DNA of 13,237 bases, from NCBI GenBank assembly GCA_025450375.1, contig JANWHO010000094.1:1-13237 (forward strand), read 5' to 3'. The notes under the pieces were generated by a model. It was not told the DNA's origin, made no database searches, and saw nothing but the letters and a program-made list of their open reading frames with translations. Of this stretch, positions 1-5,918 are shown piece after piece (the stretch's first letter is position 1; the number at the start of each line of letters is the position of its first letter). The position numbers were made by a program, and so were the translations under genes. The stretch comes from Chloroflexota bacterium. GTDB taxonomy: Bacteria; Chloroflexota; UBA5177; JANWHV01.

Positions 1-1
1 A

Positions 2-172
2 GCCGAAACCCCCACGGCCCCATGTGGGGCCTGCCGTCAGGTGCTGGTGGAGTTTGCTCAGGGCGGTGAAATGGAAGTCGTACTGGCTACCTTGAGCGGC
101 GCCCGCCACGCCACCACGCTGGGCGCCCTCTTCCCGCTCAGCTTCCGCGAGTTCAATCCCACCAGCGAATAG
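2..172 (+). CDS. cdd: Cytidine deaminase, C-terminal fragment (cut by window edge)
   Basis: This frame is open from the window edge to a TAG stop and gives the last 56 residues of a protein. It contains PCGACRQVLVEF, the zinc-binding motif of homotetrameric cytidine deaminases, where the two cysteines (about residues 8 and 11 of the fragment) hold the catalytic zinc. It ends with TTLGALFPLSF, matching the family's typical C-terminal LLP-x-SF segment. The family deaminates cytidine and deoxycytidine to uridine and deoxyuridine in cytosolic pyrimidine salvage. The first zinc ligand and the catalytic Glu (H/C-A-E motif) lie upstream of the window and cannot be checked. The VOC gene follows 25 bp downstream on the same strand, so the two may be cotranscribed. 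Confidence 0.88.
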   Translation, partial: AETPTAPCGACRQVLVEFAQGGEMEVVLATLSGARHATTLGALFPLSFREFNPTSE

Positions 173-197
173 CAAGGGAACAGGAGGGGAAACAACG

Positions 198-596
198 ATG
201 AGCGCGGTGCTTGGGGTAGCGGAAGTAGTGCTGGCCGTCCACGATCTGGAACGGGCGATGGCCTTCTACCGCGACGTGCTGGGGTTGCGGCAGATCGAGA
301 AGCCTGCCGGCGTGGTCCCGGTGTTTCTGGCGGCCGGGGCCGACGAGGCGCCGATCCCCCAGATGGTGGTCCTGGTCCCGCTGCCGCCCGACGCACCGCC
401 GTTCGCGCCGCCACGCACCTTGCACCACCTGGCTCTGGAGATCGCGCCCGAGGAGTTCGACGCCGAGGCCGCGCGCCTGACTGCCCTGGGCTACACCCTG
501 CGCTCGGGCAAGCACCCGGTGCTTCCATCCCGCACCGTGTACCTGGATGACCCCGAGGGCAACGAGGTCGAGTTGATCGGCGCCGATCCAGTGTAG
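198..596 (+). CDS. VOC-family (glyoxalase/bleomycin-resistance fold) protein
   Basis: A 132-residue protein with one pair of beta-alpha-beta-beta-beta modules, the usual size for a single VOC unit. The N-terminal module has the classic DLERAMAFYRDVLGL (about 16-30). The C-terminal module starts at LHHLALEI and ends in YLDDPEGNEVELIG. Expected metal ligands are His77 and Glu125. The first ligand position, usually His, is Glu9. An AGGAGG ribosome binding site (182-187) sits 10 bases before the ATG and fixes the start. VOC proteins cover glyoxalase I, dioxygenases, epimerases and antibiotic-binding proteins, and the sequence does not say which applies here. It follows the deaminase by 25 bp, and a weak hairpin lies 25 bp after its stop. 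Confidence 0.85.
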   Translation: MSAVLGVAEVVLAVHDLERAMAFYRDVLGLRQIEKPAGVVPVFLAAGADEAPIPQMVVLVPLPPDAPPFAPPRTLHHLALEIAPEEFDAEAARLTALGYTLRSGKHPVLPSRTVYLDDPEGNEVELIGADPV

Positions 597-619
597 GGCT
601 TGCGCGAGAGCCGGCCAGC

Positions 620-641
620 GGGCCAATATGCTGATTGGCTT
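620..641 (+). terminator. Weak hairpin after the VOC gene, possible terminator
   Basis: GCCAAT (622-627) and ATTGGC (634-639) are perfect inverted repeats around a 6-base loop, and two G-U pairs can lengthen the stem. The following TTAT is a poor T-tract. It lies 25 bp after the VOC stop and before the arsR promoter, where a terminator would be expected. The stem is short, so the function is uncertain. Confidence 0.35.
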
Positions 642-702
642 ATCGCGATGGTCGGTAACCTCCCGCTCCCTGGGGTTGAGTTGGCCAAGCCGCATAATGC
701 CC

Positions 703-732
703 TTGACATGTGACTAAATGGTCACGTATTCT
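703..732 (+). promoter_or_regulatory. Promoter and operator-like palindrome of the arsR-AHSA1 operon
   Basis: A perfect -35 TTGACA (703-708) is followed 18 bp later by a -10-like TATTCT (727-732, 4 of 6 matches). In the spacer, GTGAC (710-714) and GTCAC (721-725) form a 5-bp inverted repeat with a 6-bp centre, well placed for a repressor to block RNA polymerase. ArsR-type dimers commonly bind such palindromes over their own promoters, so autoregulation is inferred. The predicted transcription start, about 7 bases after the -10, falls at or next to the ATG at 739. Confidence 0.65.
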
Positions 733-738
733 CTAGGC

Positions 739-1059
739 ATGGCTGACGACGACCGCGTGTTCAAGGCGCTTGCCGACCCAACGCGTCGTCTCCTGCTCGA
801 CCGGCTCTTCGCGCGTGACGGCCGCACGCTCACCGAGCTGGAGTCCGAACTGGAGATGACTCGCTTCGGGGTCATGAAGCATCTGCGCGTCCTTGAGGAC
901 GCGGGACTCGTCACCTCGCGACGATCGGGCCGGGAGAAGTTCCATTTCCTCAACCCGGTGCCGATCCGCCTTATCCACGACCGGTGGATCGACAAGTACA
1001 CCGAGCGCCAAGTCTCGGCACTCACGGAACTCAAGAACGAGCTGGAGGAACGAACATGA
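739..1059 (+). CDS. ArsR/SmtB-family winged-helix transcriptional regulator
   Basis: A 106-residue protein starting MADDDRVFKALADPTRR, the typical N-terminus of ArsR regulators that control AHSA1/SRPBCC genes. The helix-turn-helix spans about 30-60 (LTELESELEMTRFGVMKHLRVLEDAGLV), followed by the wing (SRRSGREKFHFLNP). There is no cysteine at all, so it cannot use the thiol metal site of classical ArsR or SmtB. An upstream ATG at 718 is in frame, but it lies inside the promoter palindrome and ahead of the predicted -10, so 739 is preferred. No good ribosome binding site precedes 739, so the message may be leaderless. The stop overlaps the next start as ATGA, which implies translational coupling. 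The inducer is unknown. Confidence 0.88.
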   Translation: MADDDRVFKALADPTRRLLLDRLFARDGRTLTELESELEMTRFGVMKHLRVLEDAGLVTSRRSGREKFHFLNPVPIRLIHDRWIDKYTERQVSALTELKNELEERT

Positions 1060-1559
1060 CGACGAGGACTCAAGCGCCTGTCACCACCCAGGTGTATCGC
1101 GTGTATATCAAAGCGACACCCGAAGCGATCTGGAACGCAATCACAAGGCCCGAGTGGACACGGCGGTACGGCTACGGCATCAGCGCTGAGTACGACCTGC
1201 GCCCGGGCGGCGCGTACCGAGCCCTGACGAGCGAGGAGATGAGGAAGCAAGGTGCTCCGGAGGTCGCGGTCGACGGTGAGGTCATCGAGGCGGATCCGCC
1301 CCGAAGACTGGTGCAGACGTGGCGCATGGTGATGGATCCCGCCACGGAGGCGGAGGGTTTCACGCGGCTAACCCATGAGATCGAGGCGACCACGGGCGGC
1401 GTGACGAAACTCACGATCGTCCACGACGTCGCGGGCACGCCGCGGCTGGCGGCGCTGCTGGCGGGCGAGATGGAGAACGAAGGCGCGGACGGCGGCTGGA
1501 GTTGGGTGCTCAGCGATCTGAAGACGCTGCTCGAGACCGGCTCGCGGCTCGCGGGCTGA
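1056..1559 (+). CDS. AHSA1-like SRPBCC (START/Bet v1 fold) protein
   Basis: A 167-residue protein matching the AHSA1 (activator of Hsp90 ATPase homologue 1-like) branch of the SRPBCC fold. It has a YRVYIKATPEAIWNAITRPE opening strand and helix, then the RPGGAYRAL loop region, a PPRRLVQTWR strand and a C-terminal helix (GGWSWVLSDLKTLLETG). The fold makes a deep hydrophobic ligand pocket. Bacterial members are mostly uncharacterised despite the eukaryotic family name. It starts at an ATG overlapping the arsR stop by 4 bp, with GGAGGA (1044-1049) 6 bases upstream inside arsR. The ArsR-AHSA1 pairing is recurrent in bacteria and suggests that the regulator controls this gene. Substrate or ligand is not evident. 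Confidence 0.87.
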   Translation: MTTRTQAPVTTQVYRVYIKATPEAIWNAITRPEWTRRYGYGISAEYDLRPGGAYRALTSEEMRKQGAPEVAVDGEVIEADPPRRLVQTWRMVMDPATEAEGFTRLTHEIEATTGGVTKLTIVHDVAGTPRLAALLAGEMENEGADGGWSWVLSDLKTLLETGSRLAG

Positions 1560-1566
1560 GGTGAAG

Positions 1567-1600
1567 CGGTGGAGACTCCGCACTCGCGGAGTCTCCACCG
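1567..1600 (+). terminator. Perfect 15-bp hairpin after the arsR-AHSA1 operon
   Basis: Bases 1567-1581 and 1586-1600 are perfect reverse complements around the loop ACTC. The hairpin starts 7 bp after the AHSA1 stop. No T-run follows, so it may act as a processing or 3'-end stability structure, or need a termination factor. It also lies 61 bp beyond the stop of the convergent hydrolase gene, so it may serve both strands. Confidence 0.7.
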
Positions 1601-1661
1601 GAAGCGTCCCGGGAACGGATGCCCGTCGCCAGGACACACGTGATTGTCTGGTCGCGGAGCT

Positions 1662-2291
1662 TCACGTCAGGAACGGATTGTATGCCCGCTCCCGGCCAAT
1701 AGTAGTCGCGGGTCCGTGTCCGGGATAGACGACCGTCTCGTCCGGCAATACGAGCAGTTTCTCGCGGATTCCCGTGAGCAGCAGGGGGCCGTCGCCGCCT
1801 GGCAAGTCGGTGCGCCCGATCGATCCCTGGAAGAGGACGTCGCCGCCGATCAGCACGCCATGGCCGTAGAGGCAGATGCTGCCGGGGCTATGCCCTGGCA
1901 CATGCAACACGCTCCAACGCGCACCCGCCAGAACCACGTCCTCACCCTCGCGGAACCAGCGATCAGGCGGCGGCGATGGCGTCACGCTCAGGCTATAGAG
2001 CGCCGCCTGGCGTGGACCGGCCGCCAGCAACCCGGCATCATCGGGATGCAGGTAGATCGGCGCCTCGGGTGCCGCGGCACGGCAGGCGGCGTTGCCCACC
2101 ATATGGTCGAAGTGGCCGTGCGTATTGACTATGGCCTCCAGCCGAAACGAACCGGCGGTGACAAAGTCCAGGACCGGCTCGTAGTCGAACGAGGGATCCA
2201 CGACCACCGCGGCCCCTAGACTTCGGTCATAGAGTACGTAGACTCCGTTATCCATGGGCCCGCACCGAAACGCGCGAATCTCGAATCCCAT
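1662..2291 (-). CDS. MBL-fold hydrolase, glyoxalase II (YcbL)-like
   Basis: A 209-residue metallo-beta-lactamase-fold protein. Zinc ligands are visible in THGHFDH (His58, His60, Asp62, His63), HVPGHSPGS (His134), GGDVLF (Asp151) and YPGHGP (His192). The conserved GSIGRTDLPGGD and the ending PGHGPATTIGRERAYNPF are typical of short glyoxalase II-like enzymes such as YcbL, which hydrolyse thioesters. The extended C-terminal glutathione-binding domain of classical GloB is absent. AAGGAG on the minus strand (2297-2302) lies 5 bases before the ATG at 2291, so this start is preferred to an in-frame start at 2342 that overlaps the divergent promoter. CCACT-ATC-AGTGG (2306-2318), an inverted repeat just upstream, could be an operator. 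Related sulfur dioxygenases or lactonases cannot be excluded. Confidence 0.88.
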   Translation of the reverse strand: MGFEIRAFRCGPMDNGVYVLYDRSLGAAVVVDPSFDYEPVLDFVTAGSFRLEAIVNTHGHFDHMVGNAACRAAAPEAPIYLHPDDAGLLAAGPRQAALYSLSVTPSPPPDRWFREGEDVVLAGARWSVLHVPGHSPGSICLYGHGVLIGGDVLFQGSIGRTDLPGGDGPLLLTGIREKLLVLPDETVVYPGHGPATTIGRERAYNPFLT

Positions 2292-2348
2292 GCCATCTCC
2301 TTTTCCCACTATCAGTGGTGAATGACTCTCTTCTCGGGCCATGTTCTC

Positions 2349-2359
2349 TATGCTACACT
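2349..2359 (+). promoter_or_regulatory. Extended -10 promoter of the S11 carboxypeptidase gene
   Basis: TGCTACACT (2351-2359) fits an extended -10 element (TG-n followed by TACACT, 4 of 6 matches to TATAAT). No good -35 lies 16-18 bp upstream, as is common for extended -10 promoters. Initiation near 2366 would give a leader of about 38 bases to the ATG at 2404 and rules out the in-frame ATG at 2341. Confidence 0.45.
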
Positions 2360-2403
2360 CCCGTCGTGGTTCCCCTCATCCACCAAGAAGGCTCGCATAC
2401 ATC

Positions 2404-3561
2404 ATGATCCAAGCGGCGGCGTCCGTCCGGCGTGTGTCCCTGTTCGCGACGCTGCTTCTGGCGTGTTTGAGCGTCTGGCCCTCCGCGGGGGCCCAGGCAG
2501 CGAGGCTGGTGCTGAACCTCGCCTACCCGTCTCCCCCAATCCTGGGCAATGCCGCCCTGGTCTACGACGAGACGACGCGGCGGACCCTGCTCGCGGACAA
2601 CCAGGACCTGTCTCTTCCCATGGCCAGCACCACCAAATTGATGACCGCCCTCCTTGTCCTGGAGCAGGGGCACCTAACCACCACCACCGTAATCAGCGCC
2701 AACGCGGCCACCGTGGGCGGCTCGACCATGAACCTGTATGCCGGTGAGGTGCTCACTCGGCGCGATCTCCTCTATGGTCTCCTTCTCCCCTCGGGAAATG
2801 ACGCCGCGGTCGCTCTGGCGGAGTCGGTGGGCGGGACCGAGCGGCATTTCGTAACGATGATGAATGCCCGATGCGCGCGGCTTGGCTGCACGCACACCCA
2901 CTTCACCTCGCCCCATGGCCTGGACATGCCGGGCCACTACGCCTCGGCGCGGGATCTTCTGCGGATCGTTCTGGCCGACCTTCACTATGCCCCCTTCCGC
3001 GCCATCATGGGCACCCGCACCTACTACATCCCGCCCAGCTCTCAGAATAATCCGCACTATCTGGTCAACGTGAACGAACCGTTGTGGTGGTATCCGGGAG
3101 TAATTGGGGCCAAGCCCGGCAATACCACCAACGCGGGCTTTTGCGACGTCGTGGTAGCCAAACAGCGGAAACGGGAGGTCATAGTGATTACCCTGGGGAT
3201 GCCCAATCGCTATACCGATGTGCGCGACCTCCTCAATTTTGCCTTGTCCGATTTTACCTGGCATTCGCCGGAAACCATTCCCACCTCCCTGGAGAACCAA
3301 CTGTATCCGCGGGACATCTTCAACCTGGATTCGCCGTACGACTACCTAACCGGAAAAGATGCCCACGGCCGCCCCTATCGCTACTATATCGGCACCGGCT
3401 ACTACGTGCGGCAGCCGTTCCTGCGCTATCTGGACACTCACGACGGATTCGGCCTTCCCACCAGCCAGGCGGTAACGAGCGGCTCCGTAGCGATCCAGCG
3501 GTTCGGGAAAACCGTGTTGATGTATCGCGGCCAGACTGCTACCTTCAGCCTGGAAACCTGA
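2404..3561 (+). CDS. Secreted D-alanyl-D-alanine carboxypeptidase (peptidase S11, PBP5-like)
   Basis: A 385-residue exported protein that trims the terminal D-Ala from peptidoglycan stem peptides. Residues 1-32 form a signal peptide (VRR, hydrophobic core, AQA cleavage site). LLLAC at 17-21 could instead be a loose lipobox. The catalytic set is S75-T-T-K78 (SxxK) and S130-G-N132 (SxN). The third motif, normally KTG, reads K237-P-G239 within GVIGAKPGNTTNAG. The C-terminal 50 residues (GTGYYVRQPFLRYLDTHDGF, then GLPTS and VAIQRFGKTVL) resemble tail segments of Chloroflexota surface proteins rather than the beta-domain of PBP5. An in-frame ATG at 2341 would put 21 non-signal residues ahead and precede the promoter. 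The ribosome binding site (AGAAGG, 2386-2391) is weak and distant. A same-strand dehydratase pair follows 99 bp later. Confidence 0.87.
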   Translation: MIQAAASVRRVSLFATLLLACLSVWPSAGAQAARLVLNLAYPSPPILGNAALVYDETTRRTLLADNQDLSLPMASTTKLMTALLVLEQGHLTTTTVISANAATVGGSTMNLYAGEVLTRRDLLYGLLLPSGNDAAVALAESVGGTERHFVTMMNARCARLGCTHTHFTSPHGLDMPGHYASARDLLRIVLADLHYAPFRAIMGTRTYYIPPSSQNNPHYLVNVNEPLWWYPGVIGAKPGNTTNAGFCDVVVAKQRKREVIVITLGMPNRYTDVRDLLNFALSDFTWHSPETIPTSLENQLYPRDIFNLDSPYDYLTGKDAHGRPYRYYIGTGYYVRQPFLRYLDTHDGFGLPTSQAVTSGSVAIQRFGKTVLMYRGQTATFSLET

Positions 3562-3587
3562 TCTGGCCGCGCCGCGTGGTGTCTATG

Positions 3588-3612
3588 CCGCTCTCCATAC
3601 ACCGTGGAGCGG
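3588..3612 (+). other. Imperfect hairpin between carboxypeptidase and hot-dog pair
   Basis: CCGCTCTCCA (3588-3597) can pair with TGGAGCGG (3605-3612) if two bases bulge out. It lies 26 bp after the carboxypeptidase stop and has no T-run. It may partly terminate or process the transcript, but the evidence is slight. Confidence 0.3.
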
Positions 3613-3660
3613 ATGGCTTGCCGGGGCGGTAGCGACCTGTAACGAAGGAGCGGCCAACTG

Positions 3661-4074
3661 GTGGATCTCACTCAGGTACAGGCGGGATTTGCTTTCCCCA
3701 CCCAAGCGATTACCCTGGATTCAGCTACGGTGGATGCCTATGTGCGAGCCGTAGAGGATTCTAGCCCTGCCTATAGGGGCGTCGGAGCGGTGGTCCCTCC
3801 CCTGGCTATCCTGGCCCTCGCCATGCGCGGGCTGACTGATCTGCTCACCCGCCATCCCGGCTCCACGCATGCGTCGCAAGCCGTAACCGTCATCCGCCCG
3901 GTGCCCGTGGGGAGCACGGTCACGGCGGCGTTGACCGTGCGTACTCGATCCGAGCGTCGCGGATTCGCGGCCCTGATCCTGGAAGCCCGTGTATCCAACG
4001 CGACCCTGCCGGTACTGGAGGGCGAAATGCTGCTGATGGTGCCGCTTAGCGGCGGGAGTCCCGCCAATGGATGA
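3661..4074 (+). CDS. MaoC N-terminal/HadA-like hot-dog subunit
   Basis: A 137-residue single hot-dog protein. Residues 1-40 match the N-terminal half-domain of MaoC/FAS1-type dehydratases, ending in VEDSSPAYRG. PPLAILALAM (about 46-55) lies on the hot-dog helix, and later strands include SQAVTVIRPVPVGSTVTAAL. The catalytic DxNPxH signature is absent (EDSSPAY instead), as in the non-catalytic HadA or HadC subunit of mycobacterial 3-hydroxyacyl-ACP dehydratase, which mainly binds substrate. The start is GTG, 10 bases after AAGGAG (3645-3650). It overlaps the next gene by 8 bp, so the products are probably made together and pair as a heterodimer. A thioesterase role is less likely given the partner. 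Confidence 0.75.
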   Translation: MDLTQVQAGFAFPTQAITLDSATVDAYVRAVEDSSPAYRGVGAVVPPLAILALAMRGLTDLLTRHPGSTHASQAVTVIRPVPVGSTVTAALTVRTRSERRGFAALILEARVSNATLPVLEGEMLLMVPLSGGSPANG

Positions 4075-4528
4075 GCGGATCACCATCCCGGAGGTTGGCG
4101 AAACCCTGAGTCCGCTCGAGGTTCTGGTCACGTCCGAACGGGTACGCGCCTACGCCGATGCCGCCAACGACCACAACCCGATCCACCTGGACGCGGCGTT
4201 CGCGGCAACCACCCACTTTGGCGGCCCGATTGCCCATGGCATGCTGCTGCTGGCCTACCTCGCCCGGGTACTGGGCGGGCGCTTTGGCCGCGCCTGGGGA
4301 GAGAACGGCACCCTGGAGGCGCGGTTCCGCGGGCCCGCCCTGGTGGGTACATCCGTACGCATCCAGGGCACCGTGCGGTCCGTGACCGAGGCGGCGGACG
4401 GTATCCAGGTCGAATGTATCCTCCAATGCGTCGATCCGAGCGGCCAGACGCTGGTTCAGGCCACGGCGCGGGTACGCCTGCCCGGCCAGGGAATCGGGCA
4501 GGGGACACGCGCAAGCAGCGGAGCGTAG
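4067..4528 (+). CDS. MaoC/HadB-like (R)-specific hydratase/dehydratase subunit
   Basis: A 153-residue MaoC-family hot-dog protein. It carries the hydratase 2 signature ANDHNPIHLD with the catalytic pair Asp35 and His40, then FGGPIAHGMLLLAYLA on the central helix. Its spacing matches the catalytic HadB subunit of mycobacterial HadAB, which dehydrates (R)-3-hydroxyacyl-ACP in fatty acid elongation. Related family members hydrate enoyl-CoA for polyhydroxyalkanoate synthesis. The ATG lies 8 bp inside the upstream partner gene, with GGGAG (4054-4058) in front, so coupled translation is likely. No FabZ or FabA appears in the window although fabG, fabD and fabF do, so a type II fatty acid synthase role is inferred. 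The last residues (about 145-153) are low-complexity. Confidence 0.83.
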   Translation: MDERITIPEVGETLSPLEVLVTSERVRAYADAANDHNPIHLDAAFAATTHFGGPIAHGMLLLAYLARVLGGRFGRAWGENGTLEARFRGPALVGTSVRIQGTVRSVTEAADGIQVECILQCVDPSGQTLVQATARVRLPGQGIGQGTRASSGA

Positions 4529-4561
4529 CTGCTTCCTCGTGGCTGCTTTGGCGACCGGGCC

Positions 4562-4714
4562 TGTGGACAATCCGCGCTGAAACTTGTGGATATCCCCTTG
4601 AAACTTGTGGATAACCGTGAGTGTACGCGGGATAACTGGGGGTGAAATAGCGGATAAGGGAGGCGGTCCAGGAGAACTGAGTGCCGGCTTCGCGAACCTA
4701 TCCCCTGTGGATAA
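4562..4714 (+). promoter_or_regulatory. Array of same-orientation DnaA boxes upstream of the dnaA-like gene
   Basis: On this strand, TGTGGATAA (complement of the DnaA box TTATCCACA) occurs perfectly at 4606-4614 and 4706-4714. It occurs with one mismatch at 4562-4570 (TGTGGACAA) and 4585-4593 (TGTGGATAT). Degenerate copies lie at 4627-4635 (GCGGGATAA) and 4649-4657 (AGCGGATAA). The first five start 23, 21, 21 and 22 bp apart, about two helical turns, so they face the same side of the helix. A 15-bp direct repeat spans 4578-4592 and 4599-4613. DnaA family proteins bind such boxes cooperatively, so this is a DnaA-binding region, either for autoregulation or as part of an origin. No clear AT-rich unwinding element is visible. 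Confidence 0.85.
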
Positions 4715-4729
4715 GGAGCCATTCCGGAT

Positions 4730-4758
4730 TTGCGCCCCCTACCGCGAGGTGCTATTGT
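4730..4758 (+). promoter_or_regulatory. Putative promoter of the dnaA-like gene
   Basis: TTGCGC (4730-4735, 3 of 6) and TATTGT (4753-4758, 4 of 6) are separated by exactly 17 bp. The last perfect DnaA box ends 15 bp before the -35, so bound DnaA could affect transcription. The predicted start near 4765 leaves about 27 bases before the ATG, including GGGAGG. Confidence 0.45.
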
Positions 4759-4791
4759 GGCGAAAGTTTCGTGAAGGTAGGGAGGATCAAC

Positions 4792-5850
4792 ATGCTGGCA
4801 CCGCAACGATCACTGGCGCCTGGACAGCCCCCACGCAACTCGTTCGCCTCGTTCGTCTATGGTCCCGAAAGTCTGCTCGCCTACCGGGCCGCTTTCGCGG
4901 CGGCCGAACGGCCCGCCGAGGTCTACAACCCCCTGTATATCCAGAGTACCCCAGGGATGGGCAAGACGCATCTGCTCAAGGCGATCGCCCAACACCTCGG
5001 GCAGCGCTCCGACATGCATAATGTGATCTACGTTCCCGCCGAGACGCTCTCCCAGGAATTGACCACCAGCATCCGCCAACGCCGTTCCGATGCCTTCCGC
5101 GATCGCTATCGCGCCGCCGGCGCCTTGTTGATCGATGATCTCCCGGTGCTGGCCGGCCGAACTGCCGTCCTGGAGGATCTCACCTATACCATCGATGCCC
5201 TGCGGGAGAGCGGGCGCCAGGTGGTGGTGAGCGGAGAAGGCGATCCGAGTATGTTGAAGGGCCTGCCCGACCGGCTCCGTTCGCGCCTTACCTCCGGCCT
5301 GGTAGTCCGCATCGGCAAGCCCAGCCTCCGGACGCGCCTGGCCCTGGCCAAGACGTTCGCCGGCTACACCCAGGCATGGTTCACCGCCGAGGCATTGCAT
5401 CTCCTGGCGCATAGGACGGCCGGCGGGGTCAATGAATTAGAGACGGCGGTTCGCCGGTGCGCGCACATCGCGCCCCAGGGCGGCATGGTCGGCGCTACCA
5501 TCGTGAGAAGTGTTCTGTGTGATCTCCTCCGTCAGGCCCAAAACGCCCCGGTCCGCGGCGATGTGGACACCATCCTCAAGGCGGTTTGCGCCGAGTTTGG
5601 GGTCTCCAAGGACGACCTCCTCAGCAAGAAGCGCGAGGCCACCATTTCCCAGGCCCGCCAAATCACCATGTATCTCCTCCGCGAGGACGCCGGTCTGACC
5701 GTAGCCCGGATCGGCCGCGAGTTGGAGCGCGATCATTCGACCGTGCTGCACGGATGCAAGCGCATCGAATCCTCGATCGTCTCCACGGATGACTCGATTG
5801 TGTCCGCGATCTCGGCCGTCCGTGAGAACCTTCTGGATTCCCTGGCCTGA
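4792..5850 (+). CDS. Short DnaA-like initiator (AAA+ and DNA-binding domains only)
   Basis: A 352-residue DnaA homologue. Domain III (about 16-250) shows YNPLYIQSTPGMGKTHLL (Walker A, Lys58), YVPAETLSQEL, ALLIDDLPVLAG (Walker B, Asp115-Asp116), LPDRLRSRL (arginine-finger region) and GGVNELETAVRR, the counterpart of NVRELEGAL. Domain IV (about 257-326) has DTILKAVCAEFGVSKDDLL and RDHSTVLHGCKRIE (314-326), the box-recognition signature. Full DnaA is usually 440-500 residues. Domain I and the domain II linker, which contact DnaB helicase and DiaA-like partners, are missing. The in-frame upstream region encodes only about 37 residues before a stop and overlaps the last DnaA box. GGGAGG (4780-4785) ends 6 bases before the ATG. 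The first Walker A Gly is Ser52, and the sensor I region reads VVSGEGDP rather than the usual SSDRPP. It may be a paralogue that competes for boxes. No dnaN follows. Confidence 0.9.
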   Translation: MLAPQRSLAPGQPPRNSFASFVYGPESLLAYRAAFAAAERPAEVYNPLYIQSTPGMGKTHLLKAIAQHLGQRSDMHNVIYVPAETLSQELTTSIRQRRSDAFRDRYRAAGALLIDDLPVLAGRTAVLEDLTYTIDALRESGRQVVVSGEGDPSMLKGLPDRLRSRLTSGLVVRIGKPSLRTRLALAKTFAGYTQAWFTAEALHLLAHRTAGGVNELETAVRRCAHIAPQGGMVGATIVRSVLCDLLRQAQNAPVRGDVDTILKAVCAEFGVSKDDLLSKKREATISQARQITMYLLREDAGLTVARIGRELERDHSTVLHGCKRIESSIVSTDDSIVSAISAVRENLLDSLA

Positions 5851-5882
5851 CGCTCGTCCCTGGAACGATCAAGACAAGCATG

Positions 5883-5918
5883 AGGGAGCCGCTCGCGCCA
5901 TGACGCGAGCGGCTCCCT
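5883..5918. terminator. Bidirectional hairpin terminator between convergent genes
   Basis: AGGGAGCCGCTCGCG (5883-5897) pairs perfectly with CGCGAGCGGCTCCCT (5904-5918) around a 6-base loop. It lies 32 bp after the dnaA-like stop and directly abuts the stop codon of the convergent gene (5919-5921). The T-tract is short on both sides. It probably ends both transcripts. Confidence 0.75.

Noticed and set aside
1644..2219. Plus-strand frame over the MBL hydrolase
   Set aside because: It is antisense to a gene with all zinc ligands intact, with no ribosome binding site or recognisable domain.
2341..2403. Upstream ATG for the S11 carboxypeptidase
   Set aside because: It lies ahead of the extended -10 promoter and would add 21 residues before the signal peptide.
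4562..4791. Complete chromosomal replication origin
   Set aside because: DnaA boxes are clear, but there is no AT-rich unwinding region, no clear DnaA-trio, and no dnaN or gyrase neighbour. It is kept as a DnaA-binding region only.
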